A stretch of DNA of 64,000 bases. Source: Novosphingobium sp. PC22D. Its GTDB lineage: Bacteria; Pseudomonadota; Alphaproteobacteria; Sphingomonadales; Sphingomonadaceae. The notes under the pieces are model-generated. The model did not search any database, was not told the origin of the DNA, and saw only the letters and a program-made list of their open reading frames with translations. The position numbers and the translations under genes are program-made. This document shows positions 38,135 to 46,365 of this stretch, in pieces. The DNA lies in assembly GCF_002556635.1 (NCBI RefSeq), contig NZ_MWMO01000015.1, positions 60,469-124,468 on the forward strand, written 5' to 3'. Position 1 is the stretch's first letter. Each line of letters starts with the position of its first letter.

Positions 38135-38938
38135 TCAAGTCCCGCGAAACGACGGTGCCCGCTTGGCGAGGAACGCGTCAACCGCTTCGGCGTGATCGTC
38201 GGTGGTGTGCGCCGTCGCCTGCATCGCGGCGGCCATTTCGAGCAGCGGCGCGAGGTCGCTGCGCCGGCCTTCCCAGAGCAGGCGCTTGGTCATTCGCACG
38301 GCGTGGGGCGGATTGGCGGCGATCCGCAGCGCCAGCGCGCGGGCGCTGGCGACAAGCTCTTCGCCAGGGACGACTTGCGACACAAGCCCGAAGGCAAGCG
38401 CCTCGGCGGCGTCGATCGAGTCGCCGGTCAGCGCCATCTCCGCCGCCTTCGACCAGCCGACCAGCCGCGGCAGGAACCAGGACCCGCCGTCGCCCGCGAT
38501 CAGGCCGAGCTTGACGAAGCTTTCGGCGAAGACCGCGCTTTCGGCGGCGATGCGCAAGTCGCACATGCAGGCAAGGTCGCAACCCGCGCCGATCGCGGCG
38601 CCGTTGACCGCGGCGATCACGGGAACTTCGAGCGCGGCGAAGGCGAGGGGCAGGCGCTGGATGCCGCGCTTGTAGGAAAGCCGCGTCGCGACGGGCGTGC
38701 CGGCATTGAGATTGCCGCCCGGCTTCATCTCGCGAATGTTGCCGCCCGAGGAGAAGCCCTTGCCGGCGCCGGTCAGGATCGCGACGCGCGCCGTGTCGTC
38801 GGCCTCGAGGCGGGCCAGTGCGCCGATCAGGGCTTCGACCATCTCGGGGTCGGAGATCGGGTTGCGGATCTCCGGACGGTTGAGCGTGAGCAGGACGATA
38901 CCGTCCTCGCCCGCTTCGTAGATGACCGCGTCCGACAT
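38135..38938 (-). CDS. Enoyl-CoA hydratase/isomerase family protein
   Basis: Crotonase-fold protein of 267 residues. The oxyanion-hole segments are GKGFSSGGNIREM near residue 60 and VNGAAIGAGCDLACMCDLRIA near 110-130. The usual hydratase glutamates are replaced or shifted: after FVKLGL the stretch reads IAGDGGSWFLPRLVG, the pattern seen in several hydratases/isomerases with Asp in place of the second Glu. Substrate cannot be assigned. It follows the divergent SDR gene and may belong to the same catabolic group as the MaoC hydratase elsewhere. Confidence 0.93.
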   Translation of the reverse strand: MSDAVIYEAGEDGIVLLTLNRPEIRNPISDPEMVEALIGALARLEADDTARVAILTGAGKGFSSGGNIREMKPGGNLNAGTPVATRLSYKRGIQRLPLAFAALEVPVIAAVNGAAIGAGCDLACMCDLRIAAESAVFAESFVKLGLIAGDGGSWFLPRLVGWSKAAEMALTGDSIDAAEALAFGLVSQVVPGEELVASARALALRIAANPPHAVRMTKRLLWEGRRSDLAPLLEMAAAMQATAHTTDDHAEAVDAFLAKRAPSFRGT

Positions 38939-39059
38939 GGCCTCGCTCCCTTCCTAGTCGCTTCGCCGCGGCGATAGGCGGTTCGCTCAGGCGCGCCAAG
39001 GCTTGACCCGCCTTTCTCCGCGACGGACATCCGCTGCGCACAACTATCGGGGATCGAGG

Positions 39060-39869
39060 ATGAACGAATGGGTGCGCGCCGAGGGCGTGGCAATCGTGAC
39101 CGGCGCCGCCGGCGGCATGGGCTGCGAATGCGCGCGGCTGCTGGCGGAGGACGGCTGGTCCGAACTCGTGCTCTGCGATCTCGACGAAGCCAGGCTCGAA
39201 TCGGTCGCCGCGCCGCTGCGCGAGCAGGGCGCGCATGTCGAAATCCTCGCCGGTGACATCACCGAAGCCGCGTTCTGGGATCGTCTGGTTGCGCTGATCG
39301 GTCAGCGCGGCGTCGGTGCTGCCGTCCACACGGCGGGCGTCTCGCCCGGCATGGCCCCCGCCGGGCGGATGCTCGAAATCAATCTCGATGCCACCGTCCG
39401 GCTCGTCGAGACGCTGCGGGCGCTGATGAACGCGCGGGGCGCGGTGGTGCTCTTCGCTTCGCTCGCCAGTCACCTGCCGTTCCCCGAGGAGGCGGTCGCA
39501 CCGTTCGAAGGGGAACTGCCCGAGGTGCCGTCGCAGGCGCTGGCCGCTTATGCGCCGACGCCGGAATCGGCCTATCCGCTCTCGAAGCGGGCGGTGCGCG
39601 CGATCGCCCGGCGCGAGGCGAAGAATTTCGGTGAGCGCGGCGCACGGATCGTCTCGATCTCGCCCGGCTTCATCGATACGGCGATGATGGCGGGCGAGAT
39701 GAGCCCGATGGTCACGCAGATGCTGGAAGGCGCCGCCTTGCCCCGGCTCGGCAAGCCGGCCGAACTCGCGGCCGTGGCGACGTTTCTGTGCAGCGCGCGT
39801 GCCGGGTTCATCACGGGTGTCGACATCAAGGTGGAGGGCGGCGCGCTGGCCGCGATGGGAATCGCCTGA
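39060..39869 (+). CDS. Short-chain dehydrogenase/reductase (3-alpha-HSD/carbonyl reductase type)
   Basis: NAD(P)-dependent oxidoreductase of 269 residues. The cofactor motif is TGAAGGMG near residue 16, NNAG-equivalent is HTAGVSPG near 99, catalytic Ser in FASLAS near 140 and YPLSK (Tyr-x3-Lys) near 183. The gap between Ser and Tyr is about 40 residues instead of 12-14, the extended loop seen in 3-alpha-hydroxysteroid dehydrogenase/carbonyl reductases. The ATG at 39060 gives MNEWVRAEGVAIVTG. It is divergent from the enoyl-CoA hydratase and convergent with the TauD gene. Confidence 0.92.
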   Translation: MNEWVRAEGVAIVTGAAGGMGCECARLLAEDGWSELVLCDLDEARLESVAAPLREQGAHVEILAGDITEAAFWDRLVALIGQRGVGAAVHTAGVSPGMAPAGRMLEINLDATVRLVETLRALMNARGAVVLFASLASHLPFPEEAVAPFEGELPEVPSQALAAYAPTPESAYPLSKRAVRAIARREAKNFGERGARIVSISPGFIDTAMMAGEMSPMVTQMLEGAALPRLGKPAELAAVATFLCSARAGFITGVDIKVEGGALAAMGIA

Positions 39870-39876
39870 GCCGCGG

Positions 39877-40722
39877 TCAGGCCGGGACCGGCGAAGGCGC
39901 GCGGATCTCCTCGTCGCCGAGCAGAGTGAACCGATTCATGAGGCGCCCGCTTGCCGGATCGAAGGGGCGGGCACGGTGCATCGTGCCGGTGTTGTTCCAG
40001 ACCAGCAGGTCCCCCTCGCGCCATTCGTGGCGATAGACGTATTCGTGCCGGCACATGTGGACGCGCAGCCGCGCGAGCAGGTCGTAGCTGTCGGCGGGAT
40101 GCATGCCCTCGACGTGCGACACGGCGGCGCCGAGCATAAGCGACTTGCGCCCGTCGCGATGGGCCCAGACGAGCGGCTGACGAGCCCTCGGGCGCTTGCG
40201 CCAGGCCGCGATCTGGTCGTCGTCCGCGTCGGGGATGGCGGCGAGTCCCACGGTAAGGCCGGAATAGATGACATGCAGGCCGTCGATCAGCGCCTTGTCC
40301 GCGGCATCGAGGCCTTCATAGGCCGCATAGGTGCTGAGAAACTCGGTCTCGCCGCCTTCCGGCGCTAGCCGCGCCGGGCGAAACGAGCCCCCGAAAACGG
40401 GCGTGACCTGGTCGTGGTAGCCGTCCATGTGCCAGAAATAGGTGTTGGCGAAGTAGGTCGCGTATTCCGGACTGACCGACTTGTCGATCGTGACCTTCTG
40501 CACCTCATCGCCGCTCGTCCCGGCCTGGATAGGCCCAAGGGTCGCAGTGATCGCGCGCTGCTGATCCAGCGTGACGTCGAGATCGCGGAACACGATCACA
40601 CCGCGCGAAACCACGAGTTCGCGCAAATTGCGGGCATGGGTTCCGGCAACGAGGTCACGCACGTCCGCGCGCACCTCGCTGCCGATAAGCGGCTTGATCT
40701 GCTTTGTGTCGAGCCCGGTCAT
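39877..40722 (-). CDS. TauD/TfdA family Fe(II)/2-oxoglutarate dioxygenase
   Basis: Non-haem iron oxygenase of 281 residues. The iron ligands appear as WHMDG (His, Asp) near residue 97 and the distal His in NNTGTMHRARPFDP near 249. The 2-oxoglutarate-binding arginine follows in GRLMNRFTLLGDE. The N-terminal ELVVSRGVIVFRDLDVT segment is typical. TfdA- or taurine-type substrates are possible, but none is shown. It stands between two SDR genes; the downstream SDR starts 28 bases on at the stop side, so a shared transcript with that SDR and the PQQ dehydrogenase is likely. Confidence 0.93.
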   Translation of the reverse strand: MTGLDTKQIKPLIGSEVRADVRDLVAGTHARNLRELVVSRGVIVFRDLDVTLDQQRAITATLGPIQAGTSGDEVQKVTIDKSVSPEYATYFANTYFWHMDGYHDQVTPVFGGSFRPARLAPEGGETEFLSTYAAYEGLDAADKALIDGLHVIYSGLTVGLAAIPDADDDQIAAWRKRPRARQPLVWAHRDGRKSLMLGAAVSHVEGMHPADSYDLLARLRVHMCRHEYVYRHEWREGDLLVWNNTGTMHRARPFDPASGRLMNRFTLLGDEEIRAPSPVPA

Positions 40723-40750
40723 GCAGCCATGCCCGCGATTGGCACGCGGA

Positions 40751-41587
40751 TCAGGCGGTCTGCTGCTGCGCGCCGCCCATCATTGCGGAGATATCCACTT
40801 GTCCAGTGGCGAGGCCGCCCATGAAGCCGCCGTCGACGGGCAGGACGATGCCGTTGACGACGCTGGCGAGGTCGGAATTGATCAGAACCAGCGGCCCGGC
40901 CTGTTCCTCCGGCGTGGTGTAGCGGCCGAGCGGCTCGGCGGCGGCATCGACGATCGCCTTGCCCGAGGTCTCGTGGAACACCTTCATCATCGGCGTCTGC
41001 GTGGGCGAGGGCAGCGAGCAGTTGATGCGGATGCCCTTCTTGATGAGCTGCGCGCCCATGAACTGGGTCCACACGATCACCGCTTCCTTCGAGAACGCAT
41101 AGCCCTCTGCGACCTGGTCCATGTTGGCCTCGCACCAGGCGAGCCCGGCCTCGAAGCCCTGCGTCATCATCAGTTGCATGTGCACCGGGATGCGCCGGCT
41201 CCAGCCCAGCCCGCCGGTCGAGGCGATCGAGATGATCGCGCCGCCGGGGCCCATCAGCTCCACCACCTTCTCGGTGACGTGGCGGGTGCCGAGGAAGTTC
41301 ACCTTCATCGTGTCGAGCGGCGGGAAGCCGCCGCCGCCGGGAAGGCCCGCGCAGTTGAACAGCGCGTCGACCTTGCCGCCGACCGCCGAGACGCCGGCCT
41401 CGATCGAGGCGGGGTCGCGCAGGTCGACCTTGTTGAACGAGGCGAGCGGAAGATCGACGTCCTTGTAATCGAACCCGTGCACTTCGGCGCCGAGATCGAG
41501 GAGCAGCTTCGCGGTCGCTTCGCCCATGCCCGAGAAGCAGCCGCTCACGATCACGCGCTTGCCCTTATAGCCGAGAATGTCGCTCAT
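40751..41587 (-). CDS. Short-chain dehydrogenase/reductase (3-alpha-HSD-like, coniferyl-alcohol dehydrogenase group)
   Basis: Oxidoreductase of 278 residues with SGCFSGMGEATAKLL as cofactor motif near residue 15, NCAGLPGGGG near 83, ISIASTGG (Ser) near 118 and GYAFSKEAV (Tyr-x3-Lys) near 161. The roughly 40-residue Ser-Tyr spacing is again that of the Comamonas 3-alpha-HSD/carbonyl reductase group. The end carries a Met/Gln-rich tail. Clustered with the TauD-type oxygenase and PQQ dehydrogenase. Confidence 0.93.
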   Translation of the reverse strand: MSDILGYKGKRVIVSGCFSGMGEATAKLLLDLGAEVHGFDYKDVDLPLASFNKVDLRDPASIEAGVSAVGGKVDALFNCAGLPGGGGFPPLDTMKVNFLGTRHVTEKVVELMGPGGAIISIASTGGLGWSRRIPVHMQLMMTQGFEAGLAWCEANMDQVAEGYAFSKEAVIVWTQFMGAQLIKKGIRINCSLPSPTQTPMMKVFHETSGKAIVDAAAEPLGRYTTPEEQAGPLVLINSDLASVVNGIVLPVDGGFMGGLATGQVDISAMMGGAQQQTA

Positions 41588-41719
41588 AGTCTGGGTCCTT
41601 CCTCTCCCGCGCGCACGATCTCGGGCGCCGTATCTGCCGACAACTGCTATGCTTCGCGCTCGCTCGCCTCAACCGCCGTGCCGGGCTCGCCGCGCCAAAT
41701 CGCGGCGGCGATGGCCGGT

Positions 41720-43813
41720 TCAAAGCCTGGGCATCGGCGAATCCCCCTCCTTCTCCCGCTTGCCCAGCGCTTCGCGCGCCTTGGCGCGGATATAGGCGTG
41801 GAGCTGGCGGATCTCGGCGTCGGAAAGCGTGTCGAAGCGCGGCATGCCCCGTTCGATCAGCGCGCCCGACCTGAGCAGTTGGCCGAAGGTGCCGAGATCG
41901 AGCGCGATCCCCGATTCGCGCAAGTCCGGGCCCGGCGTGCCGGCGGAGTGGAAGCCGACGCCGTGGCACGCCGCGCAGCGCACCGAGAGCGCGCGCCCCA
42001 CAGCGACATCGGCGTCGCTGATCCGCAGGTCGGGATCGTCGAGCGCGGCGACCTTGAGCGTCGCGGGCGGGCTCGGCGCCAGCTCCTGCTCGCCGCCTAC
42101 CGCGAAAGTGAGCAGCCGGCGCGGCTGTGCCCCGTACTTCCAGCCCACGTCCATGAACTTGCCGTAGGCCGAGGCGGTGCCGCCGTAGCCCACCAGGACG
42201 GAAACGTATTGCCGGCCGCCGACGCGGTAGCTCATCGGTGCCGAGATGATCCCGAGCCCGGCGTTGAACTTCCAGACTTCCTTGCCCGTCGCCGCGTCAT
42301 AGGCCTTGAACCAGCCGTCCGCCGTGCCCTGGAAGACGAGGCCGCCCGCCGTCGCCAGCGTGCCGCCGTTCCACAAGTGCGCATGCTTGACGCGCCAGGC
42401 TTCCTTTTGCGCCACCGGGTCCCAGGCGACGAGGTAGCCGTGGCCGTCTCCGGGCTTCTCGGTGATCGGCTCGAGCATCAGGCCCATGACGTTGAAGGCG
42501 TTCTCCGAGCCGCCCTTGCGCGAGAAGCGCGCGCCGATCTGCTGGATCGGGATGTAGACGAGCCCGGTCTTCGGGCTGTAGCTCATCGCCTGCCAGTTGT
42601 GGCCGCCGACGGTGCCCGGCCAGATCTTGGTCAGCCCGGTCTCGTAGCGGATGTTCTCGCGTTCCTTGGGCCGCCCGGTTTCGAGGTCGATGCCGTCGGC
42701 CCAGTTGATCAGCGTCGTCCCGCCCGCCGAGATCACCTTCCCGGTCTCGCGGTCGAGCACGTAAAGATAGCCGTTGGTCGGCGCGTGGAGCAGCACCTTG
42801 CGCCGCTTGCCGTCAATCGTGAGTTCGGCGGTGACGATGTTCGGCGTCGCCTTGTAATCCCACGAATCGCGCGGGTTTTCCTGGTAGTGCCAGACGTATT
42901 CGCCGGTGTCGGCGTCGAGCGCGACGATCGAGCAGTTGAACAGGTTGTCGCCGCCGCCCGGATCGCGCAGCTCCGGGTCGTAGGGGCCCGAGTTGCCGAC
43001 GCCGATATAGACGCGGTTCGCCTCCGGATCGAAGGTCATGCCGTTCCACACGGTCCCGCCGCCGCCGCCCGCCTTCAGATGATCGGGACCCCAGGTCCTG
43101 GCCGCCATCTCCAGCGCCGCGTTGCCCGCGTTCTGTTCGGGCGTGCCGGGGGTCGTGTAGAAGCGCCAGAGCTGCTTGCCGGTCGCCGCGTCGAAGGCCG
43201 TGACGAAGCCGCGCGCGCCGAAGTCGGCACCGCCGTTGCCGATGATCACCTTGCCGTTCATCACCCGCGGCGCGCCGGTCGAGATATTGAGCGCGCCTTC
43301 GGGGATCGAATCGGCGATCCACAGCTCTTTGCCGGTCTTGGCGTCGAGCGCGAAAATCCGTCCGTCGAGCGCGGCGGCGAAGACCTTGCCGTCCTCGTAG
43401 GCCATGCCCCGGTTGGCACCGAACGAGAAATGCATCTTGTCCGGATTGTGCTTCCACACTTGCGGATCGTAGGTCCACAGGATCTTTCCGGTCTTCGCAT
43501 CGACCGCATAGGCCTTCGCGTAGCTTCCGGTGAAATAGAGCACGCCGCCGACTTCGAGCGGCGTCGCCTCGAGTGTCACTTCGCCGGGGAGGTCAAGCGA
43601 CCAGGCGAGGCCGAGCTTGTTCACGTTCGATGTGTCGATATCGACGAGCCGCGAATAGCTCGATTCGTCCGCTGCCCCGCCGACCGCGGTCCAGTCGTCG
43701 CCCGCGCCGACGCCGCTGTCGTCGGGCGTGGCTCCCCCAGTTGCCGTGCAACCGGCGACCATCAGGACTGCCGCCATGGCCGCAATCGGCGCGATCCTGC
43801 GCGTGATCCGCAT
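41720..43813 (-). CDS. PQQ-dependent alcohol dehydrogenase with C-terminal cytochrome c (quinohaemoprotein)
   Basis: Periplasmic dehydrogenase of 697 residues passing electrons from alcohol via PQQ to a fused haem c. An N-terminal lipoprotein-like signal (AAMAAVLMVAGCTA) precedes the eight-bladed propeller with repeated DAKTGK-x-LW W-motifs. The catalytic Asp lies in RDSWDY near residue 297; the residue two on is Lys, so it is the calcium, not the lanthanide (extra Asp), type. Haem c binds at CAACH near residue 617 with a later Met in RGMPRF. The vicinal Cys-Cys ring of this family is absent: the site reads HFSFGANRG. Promoter 43841-43868. Confidence 0.93.
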   Translation of the reverse strand: MRITRRIAPIAAMAAVLMVAGCTATGGATPDDSGVGAGDDWTAVGGAADESSYSRLVDIDTSNVNKLGLAWSLDLPGEVTLEATPLEVGGVLYFTGSYAKAYAVDAKTGKILWTYDPQVWKHNPDKMHFSFGANRGMAYEDGKVFAAALDGRIFALDAKTGKELWIADSIPEGALNISTGAPRVMNGKVIIGNGGADFGARGFVTAFDAATGKQLWRFYTTPGTPEQNAGNAALEMAARTWGPDHLKAGGGGGTVWNGMTFDPEANRVYIGVGNSGPYDPELRDPGGGDNLFNCSIVALDADTGEYVWHYQENPRDSWDYKATPNIVTAELTIDGKRRKVLLHAPTNGYLYVLDRETGKVISAGGTTLINWADGIDLETGRPKERENIRYETGLTKIWPGTVGGHNWQAMSYSPKTGLVYIPIQQIGARFSRKGGSENAFNVMGLMLEPITEKPGDGHGYLVAWDPVAQKEAWRVKHAHLWNGGTLATAGGLVFQGTADGWFKAYDAATGKEVWKFNAGLGIISAPMSYRVGGRQYVSVLVGYGGTASAYGKFMDVGWKYGAQPRRLLTFAVGGEQELAPSPPATLKVAALDDPDLRISDADVAVGRALSVRCAACHGVGFHSAGTPGPDLRESGIALDLGTFGQLLRSGALIERGMPRFDTLSDAEIRQLHAYIRAKAREALGKREKEGDSPMPRL

Positions 43814-43840
43814 TCCTCTCCCCTCGTTTTCTCGCGCTTT

Positions 43841-43868
43841 TCTCTATCGGCTTTTGAGCCAATGTAAA
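43841..43868 (-). promoter_or_regulatory. Promoter of the PQQ dehydrogenase gene
   Basis: Minus strand TTTACA (43868-43863), 16 bases, TAGAGA (43846-43841), then GGGGAGG just before the ATG at 43813. Confidence 0.6.
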
Positions 43869-43919
43869 TCGTATCTCGGGCGCTCGCGTTGTCGCCGGTG
43901 GATTGCTAGGGAGCGCGCC

Positions 43920-44369
43920 ATGGATGCCCCGCCACTCTATCGCGAGCCGGCTTGCGCAAGTCGTATCCGTCTGATCGCGCAGAGCCACCATCGCCTTATG
44001 GGCAAGCCGCTGGCCGAAGTCGGCGGCGATGCGGTTGCCGCGCTCTGGTCGGCTCCCTTCGCGCTCGTTGCGCATGGGGACGAGACAGACCCGTTGTTCT
44101 TCTTTGGCAACCGGGTCGCGCTGGAACGTTTCGGCTATAGTGTCGAGGAATTCATCGGCTTGCCCTCGCGGCTTTCGGCCGAGGCGCCGCTGCGCGACGA
44201 GCGGCGCCGGATGCTCGAACGCGTGGCCGAGCGCGGCTACATCGACGACTACGCCGGCACGCGGATCACGCGTTCGGGCGAGCGCTTCGAGATCAGCCGC
44301 GCGTTGGTCTGGAACCTCGTCGACGAGGCGGGCAGGATGCATGGTCAGGCCGCGAGGTTCGCGGTGTGA
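43920..44369 (+). CDS. MEKHLA domain protein (PAS-like)
   Basis: A 149-residue protein covering almost exactly one MEKHLA domain, a PAS-related fold also found at the end of plant HD-ZIP III factors. Recognisable parts are the long N-terminal helix, DPLFFFGNRVALERFGYSVEEFIGLPSR near residue 58 in pieces, RRRMLERVAERGYIDDYAGTRI near 95 and RFEISRALVWNLVDEAG near 120. It probably senses a small molecule or redox state. It overlaps the kinase gene by four bases. Confidence 0.88.
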   Translation: MDAPPLYREPACASRIRLIAQSHHRLMGKPLAEVGGDAVAALWSAPFALVAHGDETDPLFFFGNRVALERFGYSVEEFIGLPSRLSAEAPLRDERRRMLERVAERGYIDDYAGTRITRSGERFEISRALVWNLVDEAGRMHGQAARFAV

Positions 44370-45172
44370 GCGGTCCGTCGGACGAACTCGTCACCGCCAC
44401 AACGCGCCTCGCGCTCGCCGCGCTCGAAGAGAAGGGTTCGGGCCCCGCGATAGTCGGGATTTGCGGCACCCAGGCGAGCGGCAAGTCAACGCTGGTTCGC
44501 GCGGTCGGCGAGCGGCTCGCGGCTCGCGGCGTGCGCCAAGCGGTGCTGTCGATCGACGACATCTACCTCACTCGCGCCGAACGTGAGCGGCTCGCGGCCG
44601 AAGTGCATCCCTTGCTCGTCACGCGCGGACCGCCCGGCACGCACGATGTCGCGCTGGGCCAAGCGATCTTCGACGCGCTTGTGAACGGGGAGGCTGTGCC
44701 GATACCGCGCTTCGACAAGGGCGCCGACGATCGCAGGCCGGAAGCCGAATGGAGCCTGTCTCCGGCGGACTGCGAGGTCGTGCTCTTCGAGGGCTGGTGC
44801 GTCGGCGCGACGCCGCAGGACGAGGCCGAGCTGGCCGAACCGGTGAATGCCCTCGAAGTCGAGCGCGATCCCGACGGGACCTGGCGCCGCTTCGCCAACC
44901 AGGCGCTGGCGGGATCCTATCAGGACCTGTTCGCGCGGCTCGACAAGCTCGTTCTGCTCGCGGCGCCCGGTTTCGAGATCGTGTTCGACTGGCGGCTCGA
45001 GCAGGAGCGCCACGGAGACGGTGGCGGCAGGATGAATGCCGAGCGGGTCGCCGAGTTCATCGCCCACTACGAGCGGATCACCCGCCACATCCTCGCCGAG
45101 ATGCCCGATCGCGCCGACATGCTGGTCCGCCTCGATGCGCGCCGCCGCGCGACGATCGTCCGCGCGGGCTGA
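44366..45172 (+). CDS. P-loop kinase related to D-glycerate 3-kinase
   Basis: A 268-residue kinase of the PRK/uridine-kinase-like class. Walker A GTQASGKSTL is at residues 34-43, followed by LSIDDIYLTRAERERLAAEVHPLL, RGPPGTHDVALGQA and IPRFDKGADDR, and VVLFEGWCVGA near 130. The DDIYLTRxER, RGxPGTHD and RFDKGxDDR blocks are those of plant-type glycerate 3-kinase and yeast Tda10. It would phosphorylate D-glycerate to 3-phosphoglycerate; a related substrate is possible. Confidence 0.9.
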   Translation: MSGPSDELVTATTRLALAALEEKGSGPAIVGICGTQASGKSTLVRAVGERLAARGVRQAVLSIDDIYLTRAERERLAAEVHPLLVTRGPPGTHDVALGQAIFDALVNGEAVPIPRFDKGADDRRPEAEWSLSPADCEVVLFEGWCVGATPQDEAELAEPVNALEVERDPDGTWRRFANQALAGSYQDLFARLDKLVLLAAPGFEIVFDWRLEQERHGDGGGRMNAERVAEFIAHYERITRHILAEMPDRADMLVRLDARRRATIVRAG

Positions 45173-45175
45173 TCG

Positions 45176-46243
45176 CTATTCGGCCCGTTCCGTCTCTTCG
45201 GCCTTGTCCGCCCGGCGCCGGGCGCGGGCGGCGCGGCGGGCGCGGCGCTTTTCCAGCGAATCGGTGGTCGGCACGACATCGTCGATGACGTCGGCGAGCC
45301 GCGCGCCGCGTTCGCCGGGAGGAAGGTCGGGACCGATGGTGGTGTCGCACTGGATCTGGCGTTCGATCTCGGCATTGAGCAAGGCGCCCACGAGCACGCC
45401 GTAGGCGCTCAGGAACAGCCACATGAGAAAGACGACGATCGCGGAGAGGGACCCGTAGGTCGCGTTGTAGTCGCTGATATAGGCGACATAGAGCGAGAAA
45501 CCGAAAGAGATCGCGATCCACAGCAGCGTCGCGAGCAGCGAGCCGGGGCTGAGCCACTTCCACTTGGCCGGTCGGCGGTCGGGGCCGTAGCGCATGATAA
45601 GCGCGAAGCCCGCGCTGCCGAGCGCGATCGCGGCGGTCCAGGTGATGAGCTTGAACAGCGTCTGCGTCGCGCCGCCGAGATAGACGCTCGTCTGCGTCTG
45701 GAGCCATGCGAAGACGCCGCCGCTGAGGATGCCGGTGAGCGCGATCAGGATCGCCGCGAGCGTCAGGCCCGCGGCGCGCATGGAAACCTTGATGATGTTG
45801 CGGGTCTCGTGCTCCTCGTTGATGATGTTGAGCGCGCTGATCATCCCGTTCGCCGCGCGCATGCCTCCGTAGATCGCGAAGAACAGGGCGATCACCAGCG
45901 CCAGTCCGGTAACGCCGCCGCTGGTGTTGACGATCTGGAGCAACTGCTCCTCGATGAGCGTGGCCGCGTCGGCGGGGACGACCTCGACGATCTTCTGCAT
46001 CTGCCGCTGGACCGTTTCCGGGTCGCCGACGAGGCCGTAGATCATGACTGTGGCGGCGATCAGCGGCGTGATCGCCAGGAACGTGTAGAAGGCCAGCCCC
46101 GCCGACAGCAGTCCCAGTTCGTGAAATCCGATCATCACGTAGACCCGCTTGAGGATCTGCCACCATGCCTTGCGGGGCATGCGCCAGGGCGAATTCGCGG
46201 TTGCGCCGGGCGGCGTGGCTGGCAATGATCCGGTTTCGCTCAT
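45176..46243 (-). CDS. YihY/BrkB family inner-membrane protein
   Basis: A 355-residue membrane protein with six hydrophobic segments between residues 35 and 300, the first preceded by HELGLLSAGLAFYTFLAITPLIAA, the YihY signature. The others include LALVIALFFAIYGGMRAANGMI and SAIVVFLMWLFLSAYGVLVGALLNAEIE. The last 55 residues are hydrophilic and Arg-rich (KRRARRAARARRRADK). Once mislabelled ribonuclease BN; the real function is unknown. Convergent with the kinase gene, three bases apart. Confidence 0.93.
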   Translation of the reverse strand: MSETGSLPATPPGATANSPWRMPRKAWWQILKRVYVMIGFHELGLLSAGLAFYTFLAITPLIAATVMIYGLVGDPETVQRQMQKIVEVVPADAATLIEEQLLQIVNTSGGVTGLALVIALFFAIYGGMRAANGMISALNIINEEHETRNIIKVSMRAAGLTLAAILIALTGILSGGVFAWLQTQTSVYLGGATQTLFKLITWTAAIALGSAGFALIMRYGPDRRPAKWKWLSPGSLLATLLWIAISFGFSLYVAYISDYNATYGSLSAIVVFLMWLFLSAYGVLVGALLNAEIERQIQCDTTIGPDLPPGERGARLADVIDDVVPTTDSLEKRRARRAARARRRADKAEETERAE

Positions 46244-46305
46244 CGGGGCCTCAAGAATTGATTTAGGGAACTTTTTTTATTCGCGTACGATTACGGCTCG
46301 GATGG

Positions 46306-46326
46306 AACCCGCGCGTGGCGGGTTTT
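46306..46326. other. Stem-loop in the yihY-tamA divergent region
   Basis: Arms aacccgc / gcgggtt with a 5-base loop, followed by TT on the plus strand, 40 bases before the preferred tamA start. It may lie in the tamA leader. Confidence 0.45.
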
Positions 46327-46365
46327 CGACGGGGAAAGCAGATCACATCGGGCATGCGGAAAGCA

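Noticed and set aside
45176..46243. Annotation of the YihY protein as ribonuclease BN
   Set aside because: That name came from a historical mix-up; the sequence is a polytopic membrane protein with no nuclease motif.
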